The notes beneath the pieces were generated by a model that had not been told where the DNA came from, made no database searches, and saw only the letters and a program-made list of their open reading frames with translations. 64,000 nt of DNA from assembly GCA_035529695.1 (NCBI GenBank), contig DATKWD010000142.1, positions 1-64,000 on the forward strand, read 5' to 3'. This DNA is from DATKWD01 sp035529695. Lineage in GTDB: Bacteria > Actinomycetota > Acidimicrobiia > Acidimicrobiales > Salinilacustritrichaceae. Made by a program: the position numbers and the translations under genes. Shown here one piece after another: positions 1 through 7,773 of this stretch; within the stretch, counting starts at the first letter, position 1; every line of letters begins with the position of its first letter.

Positions 1-156
1 GAACGACAGGTAGAGCTGCCATTTCACCGGCCGCATGTCGGCCGCGGTGACGTCGGGGATGTCGACGCGCCACCCGGTCGCCGACTTGACGGGCTCGGAT
101 TCGGGCTCGGGTTCGGGTTCCGACGGCGATGCGGGCGGGTCTTCGAGCAGGGTCAT
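1..156 (-). CDS. Putative haem-copper oxidase subunit I, N-terminus (partial)
   Basis: The frame starts at ATG 156-154 and runs off the left edge, giving 52 residues. The start is Pro/Glu-rich, followed by a segment (WQLYLSF at the edge) that could lead into a first membrane helix. The ATG overlaps the stop of the subunit II gene as ATGA, so the two are translationally coupled. In ba3-type oxidases subunit I follows subunit II, which is the main reason for the call. None of the haem ligands lies inside the window, so identity rests on context. It could be another membrane subunit of the same oxidase. Confidence 0.55.
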   Translation of the reverse strand, partial: MTLLEDPPASPSEPEPEPESEPVKSATGWRVDIPDVTAADMRPVKWQLYLSF

Positions 157-638
157 GGTGCGCTCTCCTCGTCGACGATGTGGAAGACACCGCCCATGTT
201 GTGGTGACCGATGCCGCAGTACTCGTGGCAGATGAGCGAGTAGTCCTTGGCCTCGTCGAAGGTGACGGTGACCTCGGTGACCTGGCCGGGGATGACCATG
301 GCGTTGACGTTGGTGTCGGGGACCCGCATGCCGTGGACCACGTCGACCGAGGTCACCCGCAGATTCGCGGTCGCACCGACCGGCAAGGTGACCTCGACGG
401 GGTCCCACTGCCAGGCCTGGGCGACGATGACCACCTCGTACTCGCCGTTGTCGAGCTCTCGAACCCCCGGAGCGTCGAAGGGGGGAGTGCTGCGCACGAG
501 CTGGGGATCGACCCGGTCGGATGGCTCGGGGAGCGATGCGTGATCTTGGGTCACGGTGGCGACCAGCGCACCGATGGCCAGGCCCAGGAAGACGGCGACG
601 ACGATGAGGAAGTAGCGCTCGTAGCGTTCGACCTTCAT
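153..638 (-). CDS. ba3-type cytochrome c oxidase subunit II (CuA protein)
   Basis: 161 residues. Subunit II of an aerobic terminal oxidase accepts electrons from cytochrome c or a cupredoxin at the binuclear CuA site on the outer membrane face and passes them to subunit I. There is one N-terminal membrane helix (about residues 9-29), as in short ba3-type subunits and unlike the two helices of aa3 enzymes, then a cupredoxin domain. The CuA ligands are visible: His102 in VHGM, then Cys137, Cys141, His145 and Met148 in a CHEYCGIGHHNM motif. An AGGA/GGAG-type ribosome site precedes ATG 638. It lies between a small 51-residue membrane gene and the subunit I start, in a co-directional cluster. Family assignment is firm; the exact oxidase class is inferred from the single helix. 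Confidence 0.9.
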   Translation of the reverse strand: MKVERYERYFLIVVAVFLGLAIGALVATVTQDHASLPEPSDRVDPQLVRSTPPFDAPGVRELDNGEYEVVIVAQAWQWDPVEVTLPVGATANLRVTSVDVVHGMRVPDTNVNAMVIPGQVTEVTVTFDEAKDYSLICHEYCGIGHHNMGGVFHIVDEESAP

Positions 639-642
639 CGGC

Positions 643-798
643 TCAGCTCCGTTCCAGGAGCGTGACGTACATCCACACCCACATGGCGATGATGAGCAGC
701 CCGAACAGGACCATCATCGCGATGGTCCCGTGCGGTTGCTCTTCCTCGCCTTCGTCGTCGTGGGAGGCCTCGGGCTCGACGTCGGTCGAGTCGGTCAC
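643..798 (-). CDS. Small oxidase-associated membrane protein (subunit IIa-like)
   Basis: 51 residues from GTG 798, whose GTGA overlaps the stop of the upstream cupredoxin gene. The N-terminal half is very acidic (runs of Asp/Glu). The C-terminal half is one hydrophobic helix of about 20 residues rich in Met/Trp, ending in LLERS. Size, single helix and position directly before subunit II match the small IIa subunit (CbaD-like) of ba3 oxidases, which buttresses the catalytic subunit. There is no sequence motif to prove this, so the role is inferred from context. The gene ends 4 bp before the subunit II start and carries its ribosome-binding site. Confidence 0.65.
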   Translation of the reverse strand: MTDSTDVEPEASHDDEGEEEQPHGTIAMMVLFGLLIIAMWVWMYVTLLERS

Positions 799-1319
799 GA
801 GGCGACCAACTCGCCGGCCATGCCCGCTTCGAAGTGGCCCGAGATCGTGCAGATCACCTGGTAGCTGCCCGCAGCGAGGTTGATGCTGCCGGTCGAGGTC
901 TCGCCGCCGGCCGCCGGACCGACTTCGGCCTCGACCAGCGACTCGTCGAACTCGCTCTCGGACGTGATGCGCTCGTCGAGCGCCAACACGGTCCAGTTGT
1001 GCTCGGTCGATCCGACGTTGTCGAGCGCGACCTCGGTGTCGGTGTCGGCGACGATGGTCGAGCTGTCGGGGTCGAACGCGAACTCCGACGCCTCGATGGT
1101 CAGCGAGGTCGCCGGGCCCGAGGCGACCGCCCCGCCCCCTCCGCCCTCGTTGGTCGCGACCACCAGCGCGACGAACGACACGGCGAGGGCGATGACCGAC
1201 ACGAGGGTGACGACCGCCAACCACGCCGACTGCCCAGGACCGAACAACAACTGGCTGCTGGTCTCGTCGGTCGCGATGGGCGCCGTGGTGTCGGCGGTGG
1301 ATTCCTCGGTCACAGTCAC
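795..1319 (-). CDS. Membrane-anchored cupredoxin (blue-copper protein)
   Basis: 174 residues from GTG 1319. I chose this start because an AGGA-type site lies about 8 nt upstream; an in-frame GTG at 1364 would add 15 basic residues but has no such site. A single helix spans about residues 33-55, followed by a Gly-rich linker and a cupredoxin fold. The type-1 copper ligands are visible: His107 in STEHNW, then Cys157, His162 and Met167 in an ICTISGHFEAGM stretch. It heads the oxidase cluster and is coupled to the next gene by GTGA. It therefore probably donates electrons to the oxidase CuA site from the outer membrane face, in place of or beside a cytochrome c. That electron route is inference. 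Confidence 0.82.
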   Translation of the reverse strand: MTVTEESTADTTAPIATDETSSQLLFGPGQSAWLAVVTLVSVIALAVSFVALVVATNEGGGGGAVASGPATSLTIEASEFAFDPDSSTIVADTDTEVALDNVGSTEHNWTVLALDERITSESEFDESLVEAEVGPAAGGETSTGSINLAAGSYQVICTISGHFEAGMAGELVAS

Positions 1320-1488
1320 GTGGGTCCTCGTGGGTCGCTGAAAACGCTTGGCAGCTTTTGCCACGAATTCACGCGGTCTCGCTAGGGACCTTTGTCACTT
1401 GACGGCGTACACCCGGCCGACTCGCGTGCCTGGCGACGTCGGGCTGTCTGCCGTTCCGATACGGTCCGGCTCGACGGAGGGGGTTTCG

Positions 1489-2388
1489 ATGCCAAGTGAA
1501 CAGGCGCGGGCCGTCATCGAGATGTTGCACACGCTCAAGGCGATGGGTCCGGGAACCTCGACGCTCGAAGACGAGCGTGCCGCCATGGAACTCGTGCAGA
1601 CGGTCACGCAACTCGCCGACGGGGTGTCGGTCGACGCGGTGGATGCCGGCGGTGTGCCCGCCGAGTGGATCACACCACCGTCGGCCCGGCCGGACCGCCA
1701 GTTCGTCTACTTCCACGGCGGCGGGTATGCCCTGGGTTCGCTCGACTCGCACCGCCACTTCCTGAGCCACCTGGCGGTCGGGTGCCGGACACCGATCCTG
1801 TCGGTCGACTATCGGCTGGCACCCGAGCACCCGTTCCCCGCCGGCCTCGACGACGGCGTCGCCTCGCTTGCCTGGGCGATCGAACACGCCGCACCCGGCG
1901 TCAAGACGATCGTCGGCGGCGACAGCGCCGGCGGTGGATTGACCGGCGCCGTGCTGCTCCGCACGCGTGAGCGGGGCGGGAAGCTTCCCGACGCCACCGT
2001 GCTGTTCTCGCCCTGGACCGATCTGACCGGCAGCGGCGACTCGATCATCACCCGGGCCGAGGCCGATCCGCTGCTCCGCGGCGACCGGCTCGACGAGGGA
2101 GTCGAGCGGTATCTCCAGGGTGCGGTCGACGCCTCCGACCCGCTCGCCAGTCCGTTGTTCGGCGATCACGCCGGCCTCCCGCCGACCTACATCTCGGTGG
2201 GTGACGCCGAGATCATCCTCGACGACTCGACCCGGCTCGCGACGCGCATGGCCGACGCCGGCGTCGACGTGAAGATCGTCGTCGCAGACGCGATGTTCCA
2301 CGTCTATCCGGCCCTGGCGAGTGTCATCCCCGAGTCCGACTCGGCAGTCGCCGACATCGCGAACTGGCTCGACGCAACCCTCGACTGA
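1489..2388 (+). CDS. Alpha/beta hydrolase, hormone-sensitive-lipase family
   Basis: 299 residues from ATG 1489, chosen for the GGAGG ribosome site at about 1475-1480; the open frame extends further upstream without a good start. The oxyanion-hole motif HGGG is at residues 76-79. The nucleophile is Ser146 in GDSAGG, and Asp239 and His271 complete the triad. This is the classical HSL-type esterase arrangement, hydrolysing short- or medium-chain acyl esters in the cytoplasm. The natural substrate cannot be read from the sequence. It is transcribed divergently from the oxidase cluster and convergently with a small membrane-protein gene. Confidence 0.88.
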   Translation: MPSEQARAVIEMLHTLKAMGPGTSTLEDERAAMELVQTVTQLADGVSVDAVDAGGVPAEWITPPSARPDRQFVYFHGGGYALGSLDSHRHFLSHLAVGCRTPILSVDYRLAPEHPFPAGLDDGVASLAWAIEHAAPGVKTIVGGDSAGGGLTGAVLLRTRERGGKLPDATVLFSPWTDLTGSGDSIITRAEADPLLRGDRLDEGVERYLQGAVDASDPLASPLFGDHAGLPPTYISVGDAEIILDDSTRLATRMADAGVDVKIVVADAMFHVYPALASVIPESDSAVADIANWLDATLD

Positions 2389-2401
2389 TCGCGTCTCGTG
2401 G

Positions 2402-2737
2402 TCAGCTGCCTCGTGAGCCGACGGCGAACCAGACCGCGGCCGACACGAGCCACAGCGCGTTGAACGCCGCGACGCCGGGCCGTTCGGCGACCAGCCAACC
2501 GATGACGATGGCGGTCATGGCCGCCTCGTGCGCGAGAAACCATCCGATCCGCCGGTCGCCGACGATGCCGACGAAGGTGACGATCGCCATGCACGCCACG
2601 GGGTAGCCCGGCAGTCGGATCGCCGCTGACAGGGTCGATCCGTCCGCACTCCCGGCGAGGCCGATCGCGAGTCCGACCGCACCGGCGATCCACTGCCGCG
2701 TCGTCGGTGGCCATGCCTTCGAGGTGGTCTGACTCAT
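2402..2737 (-). CDS. Small multi-helix membrane protein, unknown function
   Basis: 111 residues from ATG 2737, with a GGGAGG ribosome site 8-9 nt upstream. The longer open frame (to 3052) runs antisense through the next gene and is rejected. The protein is nearly all hydrophobic, with about three or four predicted helices after a short N-terminal MSQTTSKAW segment, and no cysteine pair or charged motif suggesting catalysis. I do not recognise the family. It is transcribed away from the HNH gene, leaving 49 bp between the two starts. Confidence 0.65.
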   Translation of the reverse strand: MSQTTSKAWPPTTRQWIAGAVGLAIGLAGSADGSTLSAAIRLPGYPVACMAIVTFVGIVGDRRIGWFLAHEAAMTAIVIGWLVAERPGVAAFNALWLVSAAVWFAVGSRGS

Positions 2738-2774
2738 CGCCGCGAACCCTCCCATAACTGTCACACCCCGTCTG

Positions 2775-2780
2775 CATACT
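2775..2780 (+). promoter_or_regulatory. -10-like box CATACT for the DUF222/HNH gene
   Basis: CATACT ends 6 nt before ATG 2787, and no Shine-Dalgarno precedes the ATG. This fits a leaderless transcript starting at or next to the start codon. No convincing -35 is seen. Confidence 0.4.
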
Positions 2781-2786
2781 GAGTTC

Positions 2787-4145
2787 ATGGCTTCTGCTGC
2801 ACCCACATCGAGCCCCGCCTTCGTGGCGCGCGGCCTCGAGATCGAGGAGCAGCTTGCGGTGATCGCCGGGCAGGAGAATCGTCTGTTGGCCCAGACGGTC
2901 GGGCTCGTGGCCGAGGCCATCGAGGACGGGCACTGTCTGGCACCCGACCTGCCGGTGCGACGTTGGATCGCCTGGCGGTTCGGGAGCTCGGCATCGAAGG
3001 CCGACAAGATCGCCACGATCGCCGAGCGACGTCGCGAGCTGCCGGCGCTCATGGGCGCGTTGGCCGACGGTGCGGTGAGCCTCGATCAGGCCGTCGTGAT
3101 CGCCCGTCGGGTTCCGGCGTCACACGAGGCGACCGCCACCGAGAAGGCCAAGGTCATGCGGCCGAGCCAGCTGCGCCGGTGGGCCAGCACGACCCCGCCG
3201 ATCGAGACCGACGAGACCGCGGAGCCGACGAGGCGAGCGCGTCACCACTTCTCGGTCCGCCCGGCCGCCGATGGCCAGGCCGACGGCGACTGGCTCGTGC
3301 GCGGCCGCCTGCCCGGCGAGGTGGGGGCCGGGCTCGATGTGGCGATGCGAGCACAGCTCGACGCGCTGTGGGCGGCGCACCAGCGAGGCGAAGCGGTCGG
3401 CAACGATCTGTCGGATGCGCCGACGGCGCTCGACGCGCTGGCACGACTTGTCGAGGTCGCCCAGGCATCCGAAGCGGTCGAGCGGCCACACTCCCAGCGC
3501 ACCAAGGTGCTGCTGCACGTCGACGTCGACGCCAAGGTCGGGCGGTTCCACCTCGGCCCGGCGGTCCCCGCCTCGCTCCGCCGCTACCTGAGCTGCGATG
3601 CCACCTTCCAGACGGTCTTCGAGAAGGCGGGCGTGGCGCTCGGCATCGGCACGACTTCGCGCACCATCCCCGCCCGCACGCGCATGGTGATCGAACAGCG
3701 CGACGGCGGATGCCGGGTCAGCGGCTGTGGCCGCACCCACGTCCAGATCCACCACGTCGTGCACTGGGAAGACGGCGGGCCCACCGAGACCTCGAATCTG
3801 ATCGCGCTCTGTCCCCATCACCACCGGATGCACCACCAGGGCCGCCTCGAGATCACCGCGACCGATGCAGACGACCCGAACGGGATCCACTTCTCGGTCG
3901 GTGGTCGCGAGCTGGTCGAACGACCACCCCCGGTGACGGGCGACGCGCTCCCCGCGCCGCCCGATGGCGCTGCCTACTGTCGCCCCGAATGGGGCCGCAT
4001 CCCCAACTGGGCCATGGTCGCCCCACCGCCGTTCATCGAACCCGAACCGCGCCCTCCCCGAACTCCGGCGGTGCGGATCGGCCGAGACGGCGAGCCCATC
4101 GACTTCCCCGAGGTGATCGTCCTCGACGACGACGAGCTCGAGTGA
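2787..4145 (+). CDS. DUF222 domain-containing HNH endonuclease
   Basis: 452 residues. The N-terminal two-thirds match the helical DUF222 (13E12-repeat) domain common and often multicopy in actinobacteria. The C-terminal part at about residues 300-350 is an HNH nuclease: a CxxxxC-type pair (GGCRVSGCGR), then IHHVVHW, the Asn in TSNLIALC, and HHHRMHHQ, giving the metal-binding and catalytic His/Asn residues. A Pro-rich acidic tail follows. DUF222-HNH proteins are thought to be mobile or defence-related nucleases, but their biological role is not established. There are no flanking terminal repeats or target duplications here, so this copy looks like a stand-alone gene. Confidence 0.88.
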   Translation: MASAAPTSSPAFVARGLEIEEQLAVIAGQENRLLAQTVGLVAEAIEDGHCLAPDLPVRRWIAWRFGSSASKADKIATIAERRRELPALMGALADGAVSLDQAVVIARRVPASHEATATEKAKVMRPSQLRRWASTTPPIETDETAEPTRRARHHFSVRPAADGQADGDWLVRGRLPGEVGAGLDVAMRAQLDALWAAHQRGEAVGNDLSDAPTALDALARLVEVAQASEAVERPHSQRTKVLLHVDVDAKVGRFHLGPAVPASLRRYLSCDATFQTVFEKAGVALGIGTTSRTIPARTRMVIEQRDGGCRVSGCGRTHVQIHHVVHWEDGGPTETSNLIALCPHHHRMHHQGRLEITATDADDPNGIHFSVGGRELVERPPPVTGDALPAPPDGAAYCRPEWGRIPNWAMVAPPPFIEPEPRPPRTPAVRIGRDGEPIDFPEVIVLDDDELE

Positions 4146-4237
4146 GGCAAGCGTGTCGGGCATCACGAGTTCGGGCATCATGACGCAGTGACCCCGATCG
4201 CCCGGTTCAGTCTCGTCGCACTCGCCGAGGAGCACGC

Positions 4238-5293
4238 ATGACGATCCGCGTGATCCAGTGGGCGACCGGCGGCGTCGGCCGAGCCGCCATCGAAGGCATC
4301 GTCCGACACCCCGATCTCGAGCTGGTCGGATGCTGGGTCCACAGCGCCGACAAGGTCGGGCGCGACGCAGGCGAGCTGGCCGGAATCGACCGGATCGGGG
4401 TCGCCGCCACCGACGACGTCGATGCCCTGTTGGCGCTCGGCGCCGACTGCGTCGTGTACGCGCCGATCATGGCCGACCCGGCGATGGTCGCCCGGATCCT
4501 GGCGTCGGGGGCCAACGTCGTCACCCCCCTCAACTGGTTCTTCCCCGGCGGCCGCGACGAGTCGTCGATCGAGGACGCGTGTCGCGCCGGCGGCTCGTCG
4601 GTCCACGGGACCGGTGTTCACCCGGGCGGGATCACCGAGAAGTTCCCGCTCATGTTGTCGGCGGTGTCGCAGGCCATCACCCACGTCCGAGCCGAGGAGT
4701 TCAGCGACATCCGCAGCTACGACGCACCCGATGTGGTCGGCGGCATCATGCTGTTCGGCAAGACACCCGGGGAGGCTGCCGCCAGCATCATGCCGTCGGT
4801 CCTCGGCGACGGGTTCACGCAGTCGATCCTCATGATCGCCGAGGCGGTCGGTTTCGCGATCGACGGCGACCCCACGGTGCACCACGAGGTCGCGGTGGCG
4901 ACGGCACCCATCGACTCGCCGATCGGACCGATCGAGCCCGGCACCGTCGCTGCCCAGAAGTTCACCTGGCAGGCGACGGTCGGCGGCGAGCCGGTCATCA
5001 CCGTCAAGACCAACTGGTTCATGGGCACCGAGCACCTCGATCCGCCGTGGACGTTCGGGCCCGAAGGCGAACGCTTCGAGGTCGAGGTCACCGGCGACCC
5101 CTCGACCACGGTCACGTTTCACGGCTGGCACCCCGACACCGTCGCCGACGGCCTCGAGCGCAACAAGGGCATCGTCGTCACTGCGACCCATTGCGTGAGC
5201 TCGATTCCGGCGGTGGTGGCCGCACCGCCGGGGATCGTCACCTACCTCGATCTCCCGCTGGTCACCGGGAGGGCCGCCGCCCACCTGCGCTGA
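4238..5293 (+). CDS. DapB-like NAD(P)-dependent dehydrogenase (diaminopentanoate-dehydrogenase-like)
   Basis: 351 residues from ATG 4238, behind a GAGGAG ribosome site. The N-terminal Rossmann fold opens with IQWATGGVGRAAIEGI, a dinucleotide-binding loop typical of the dihydrodipicolinate-reductase N-terminal family. The remainder resembles the actinobacterial dimeric proteins annotated as 2,4-diaminopentanoate dehydrogenase or hypothetical. The true substrate is unknown in most of these, so I name only the fold. A clear paralogue sits at 6654-7700 on the other strand, sharing the start motif and the VHS...K.GRDAGE segment. A strong hairpin follows the stop codon. Confidence 0.78.
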   Translation: MTIRVIQWATGGVGRAAIEGIVRHPDLELVGCWVHSADKVGRDAGELAGIDRIGVAATDDVDALLALGADCVVYAPIMADPAMVARILASGANVVTPLNWFFPGGRDESSIEDACRAGGSSVHGTGVHPGGITEKFPLMLSAVSQAITHVRAEEFSDIRSYDAPDVVGGIMLFGKTPGEAAASIMPSVLGDGFTQSILMIAEAVGFAIDGDPTVHHEVAVATAPIDSPIGPIEPGTVAAQKFTWQATVGGEPVITVKTNWFMGTEHLDPPWTFGPEGERFEVEVTGDPSTTVTFHGWHPDTVADGLERNKGIVVTATHCVSSIPAVVAAPPGIVTYLDLPLVTGRAAAHLR

Positions 5294-5300
5294 CGCTCGA

Positions 5301-5330
5301 CCCGCCCACGACGCACGGAAAGTGGGCGGG
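5301..5330 (+). terminator. Hairpin after the reductase gene
   Basis: A perfect 9-bp G/C stem (CCCGCCCAC at 5301-5309 with GTGGGCGGG at 5322-5330) encloses a 12-nt loop, starting 7 nt after the TGA at 5293. No T-run follows, as is common in high-GC actinobacteria, so termination is likely but not proven. Confidence 0.5.
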
Positions 5331-5347
5331 ACGACACCATCAGTAGC

Positions 5348-5353
5348 TAATGT
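5348..5353 (+). promoter_or_regulatory. -10-like box TAATGT for the L,D-transpeptidase
   Basis: TAATGT ends 7 nt before GTG 5361, and no ribosome site lies between them. The spacing repeats what is seen at many starts in this window. Confidence 0.45.
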
Positions 5354-5360
5354 CCGGTGC

Positions 5361-6176
5361 GTGAGCACGGAAGGGTCTTCGAGCCGATCCGTGCGCATCG
5401 CGGTCGTGACCGCACTCGCGGCCGCCGTCGTGATCGCCGCCGGCGCACTCGTGTTCGTCGACCGCTCCGACGGCGATGAGGCAGCGGTCGGGTCCGAGGA
5501 CACCTCGACCCCGCCGGAGCCATCGACGATCGAACCCACGACGACGACCACCGCCGCTCCGACGACGACCACCGCCGCGCCGACCACGACCACCACGGAG
5601 GCCCCGCCGCCGCCTCCGAAGTTCGGGCGGGGCGATGAAGGGTCAGAGGTGCTGGCCATCCAGGTGCGGCTGGTCGAGCTCGGGTACTGGCTTCCCGCGG
5701 CCGACGGCGCGTACGGGTTCCTGACATCGCAGGCGGTGATGGCGTTCCAGAAGGTCGAGGGCCTCGCCCGCGACGGCATCGCCGGGCCACAGACGCTTGC
5801 GGCCCTCGACACCGCAGGGTCGGCGACGCCTCGTGATCCGAACGGAAGTCATGTCGAGATCGATCTCGAACGCCAGGTGATGTTCGTGGTCCGCGACGGG
5901 GCCTCACTCGCCTTCAACACCTCGACCGGCAGGTCGGGTTGGCGGACACCGGCGGGCGAATTCACCATGACCCGCGAGATCGACGGCATGCGGGAGGCCG
6001 AGCTCGGCGACCTGTGGCGGCCGAAGTACTTCAACGGCGGCATCGCCATGCACGGCTCGGGCAGCATCCCCGGCCAGCCTGCGTCACACGGGTGCACTCG
6101 GCTGTCCAACGCAGCAATCGACTTCATCTGGGACTCGGGTCTCGTGCCGATCGGCACGCACGTGTCGGTGTACTGA
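5361..6176 (+). CDS. L,D-transpeptidase (YkuD) with peptidoglycan-binding domain
   Basis: 271 residues from GTG 5361. A membrane anchor or uncleaved signal (about residues 9-30) leads into an extracellular linker of Thr/Pro/Ala repeats encoded by near-repetitive DNA at 5537-5600. Next come a PG_binding_1 domain (about 95-155, GRGDEGSEV...VRLVELGY) and a C-terminal YkuD catalytic domain. The catalytic motif is SHGCTRLSN with Cys at about 245 and an upstream HG in IAMHGSGS. Such enzymes make 3-3 cross-links in peptidoglycan or attach proteins to it, outside the membrane. The start was chosen on the -10-like box and the position of the anchor. Confidence 0.9.
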   Translation: MSTEGSSSRSVRIAVVTALAAAVVIAAGALVFVDRSDGDEAAVGSEDTSTPPEPSTIEPTTTTTAAPTTTTAAPTTTTTEAPPPPPKFGRGDEGSEVLAIQVRLVELGYWLPAADGAYGFLTSQAVMAFQKVEGLARDGIAGPQTLAALDTAGSATPRDPNGSHVEIDLERQVMFVVRDGASLAFNTSTGRSGWRTPAGEFTMTREIDGMREAELGDLWRPKYFNGGIAMHGSGSIPGQPASHGCTRLSNAAIDFIWDSGLVPIGTHVSVY

Positions 6177-6182
6177 GCCGCC

Positions 6183-6188
6183 TAGGGT
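6183..6188 (+). promoter_or_regulatory. -10-like box TAGGGT for the SRPBCC gene
   Basis: TAGGGT ends 6 nt before ATG 6195 with no Shine-Dalgarno, a leaderless arrangement within the 18-bp gap after the transpeptidase. Confidence 0.45.
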
Positions 6189-6194
6189 CGACCC

Positions 6195-6650
6195 ATGGCT
6201 GACGTGAGTGTCGAGCGAACCATCGAAGCGAGTCCCGAGGAGGTGTGGACGCTCGCGTCCGATCCGACCCGGATGGGTGAGTGGTCGCCCGAGAACACCG
6301 GTGCCACCTGGATCGGTGGCGCAACCGGACCGGCGGTCGGCGCGAAGTTCAAGGGCAGCAACCAGAACGGCCGCTTCAAGTGGTCGACGACGTGCACGGT
6401 CACACACTGCACCGAGCTCGAGCAGTTCGAGTTCGACGTGAAGTACGGCCCTCTGCCCATCGCCCACTGGGGGTTTCTGCTCGAGCCGTCGAATGGCGCC
6501 ACGAAGGTCACCGAGCACTGGACGAATCACGAGGCGAGGCCCATCGCCGTCATCGTCGACAAGACCCTGGGTGTTGCCGACCGGGGCGAGCTGAACCGCA
6601 CCAACATGGAGGCCACCCTTGCGGCCATGGCGGCCGAACTCGAGGGCTGA
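6195..6650 (+). CDS. SRPBCC-fold protein (polyketide cyclase/dehydrase-like)
   Basis: 151 residues. The opening VSVERTIEASPEEVWTLASD and the later GAKFKGSN...WGFLLEP pattern fit the START/SRPBCC superfamily, a helix-grip fold with a hydrophobic cavity. Actinobacterial members of this subgroup are usually annotated as polyketide cyclase/dehydrase and lipid transport proteins, but few have known ligands. There is no signal peptide, so it is cytoplasmic. It ends 3 bp from the convergent reductase gene. Function beyond binding a hydrophobic ligand cannot be claimed. Confidence 0.75.
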   Translation: MADVSVERTIEASPEEVWTLASDPTRMGEWSPENTGATWIGGATGPAVGAKFKGSNQNGRFKWSTTCTVTHCTELEQFEFDVKYGPLPIAHWGFLLEPSNGATKVTEHWTNHEARPIAVIVDKTLGVADRGELNRTNMEATLAAMAAELEG

Positions 6651-6653
6651 ACC

Positions 6654-7700
6654 TCAGACCATGAGGCCCTTCGCCGAGTAGTTGGGCAGATCGAGCGTCG
6701 TGACGACGCCCGGCTCGGCCGCCACGACGTGCGGGATGGCGTTGATGACGTGCATCGCGGTCGCGAGACATCCGGCATGGTTGTGATCACCCCGGTCAGA
6801 GCTCGTCTCGACCTCGACCTTGAAGTGGGGCTCGCCCTCGATGAGGATCCGGTAGCCCTGACCCTTGGGCCAGTCCGGCGCGTCGGTGTCGCGGAGCCGG
6901 GTGACGTGTTCGACGACGATGCGCGCCTCGCCGTCGATCATGCCGCGGATCTCGAACCGCATCCCCGAGATGGTGCCGGCAGGGACGAGGCCCGACGCCG
7001 TCTCGATGTCTTCGTCGGCGGTGATGACCTCGTGCCACTCGGTGATGTCGTCGAGTTCGACCCCGAGGCCCTCGGCGACCAGACCGACGACCGGTCCCCA
7101 CCCCATCGCCGTCGAGCCAGGTGACAACAGCAGCGATTCGGACGGGTCCTTCTTCCCGAATCCCATGATCTCGAACATGGTGAACGGGTTGCACCAGGTG
7201 TTGTAGTTGACGATCTCCATCATGCGGACCGACTTCACCTCCTTGCACATCGCCGCGGTCGCGAGCGCGACGGTGGCGTTGCCGAAGCCGGGGTCGATGC
7301 CCGAGGTGTAGATCGAGGTGCCGCCTTCGCGGCAGGCGGAGGTCAGCTGGTCGTGGAATCCGGCCGTCCTGGGGTGGAGCAGCGCCACGAACGACGTGTT
7401 CACGACGTTGTGTCCCGTTGCCAACATGTGGCAGATGTCGTCGACCACCTCGCCGGGCCGGACATCGGAGTGCGCCATGTAGCAGACGCAGTCGGCACCG
7501 AGTCCGAGGAGCGCATCGCGGTCCTGGGTCGCCGTGACCCCGATCGGGTCGATGCCGCAGATCTCGCCGGCATCTCGTCCGGCCTTGTCGTCGGAGTGCA
7601 CCCACAGCCCGGCCAACTCGAGGTCGGGGTGCGCTTCGATCGCCGGGACGGCATGGATGCCGACGGTTCCGGTTGCCCACTGGATCACGTTGATCGTCAT
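6654..7700 (-). CDS. DapB-like NAD(P)-dependent dehydrogenase, second paralogue
   Basis: 348 residues from ATG 7700. The open frame extends 34 codons further, but the start motif MTINVIQWATGTVG aligns with the paralogue's MTIRVIQWATGGVG. It has the same Rossmann N-terminus and the same LWVHSDDKAGRDAGEICG block, followed by a C-terminal domain typical of the diaminopentanoate-dehydrogenase-like group. It is the only gene on the minus strand between 2737 and 12484. Having two copies within 3.5 kb suggests an old duplication with diverged substrates. Substrate unknown. Confidence 0.78.
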   Translation of the reverse strand: MTINVIQWATGTVGIHAVPAIEAHPDLELAGLWVHSDDKAGRDAGEICGIDPIGVTATQDRDALLGLGADCVCYMAHSDVRPGEVVDDICHMLATGHNVVNTSFVALLHPRTAGFHDQLTSACREGGTSIYTSGIDPGFGNATVALATAAMCKEVKSVRMMEIVNYNTWCNPFTMFEIMGFGKKDPSESLLLSPGSTAMGWGPVVGLVAEGLGVELDDITEWHEVITADEDIETASGLVPAGTISGMRFEIRGMIDGEARIVVEHVTRLRDTDAPDWPKGQGYRILIEGEPHFKVEVETSSDRGDHNHAGCLATAMHVINAIPHVVAAEPGVVTTLDLPNYSAKGLMV

Positions 7701-7708
7701 GGAGACAG

Positions 7709-7714
7709 AACCTA
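7709..7714 (-). promoter_or_regulatory. -10-like box TAGGTT for the second DapB-like gene
   Basis: Read on the minus strand, TAGGTT ends 8 nt before ATG 7700 with no purine-rich ribosome site between. Confidence 0.45.
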
Positions 7715-7773
7715 GATGAGCAGGTTCACGCCAACTGAGGTAGCAATGGATGCGACGACGCGAGGAGATCTTC

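Noticed and set aside
1320..1364. Upstream GTG 1364 as start of the cupredoxin
   Set aside because: No ribosome site precedes it, while GTG 1319 has AGGA at proper spacing.
2787..4145. DUF222/HNH gene as part of an insertion sequence
   Set aside because: No terminal inverted repeats, target duplications or transposase are seen on either side.
5537..5600. Repetitive ACGACGACC-type tract as a tandem repeat or CRISPR-like element
   Set aside because: It encodes the Thr/Pro/Ala linker of the transpeptidase, and there are no spacer-like unique segments.
4178..5812. 544-codon minus-strand frame with Val/Gly repeats
   Set aside because: It is a shadow of the reductase and of the Thr/Pro linker of the transpeptidase; the repeats come from the complementary ACG/ACC-rich DNA.
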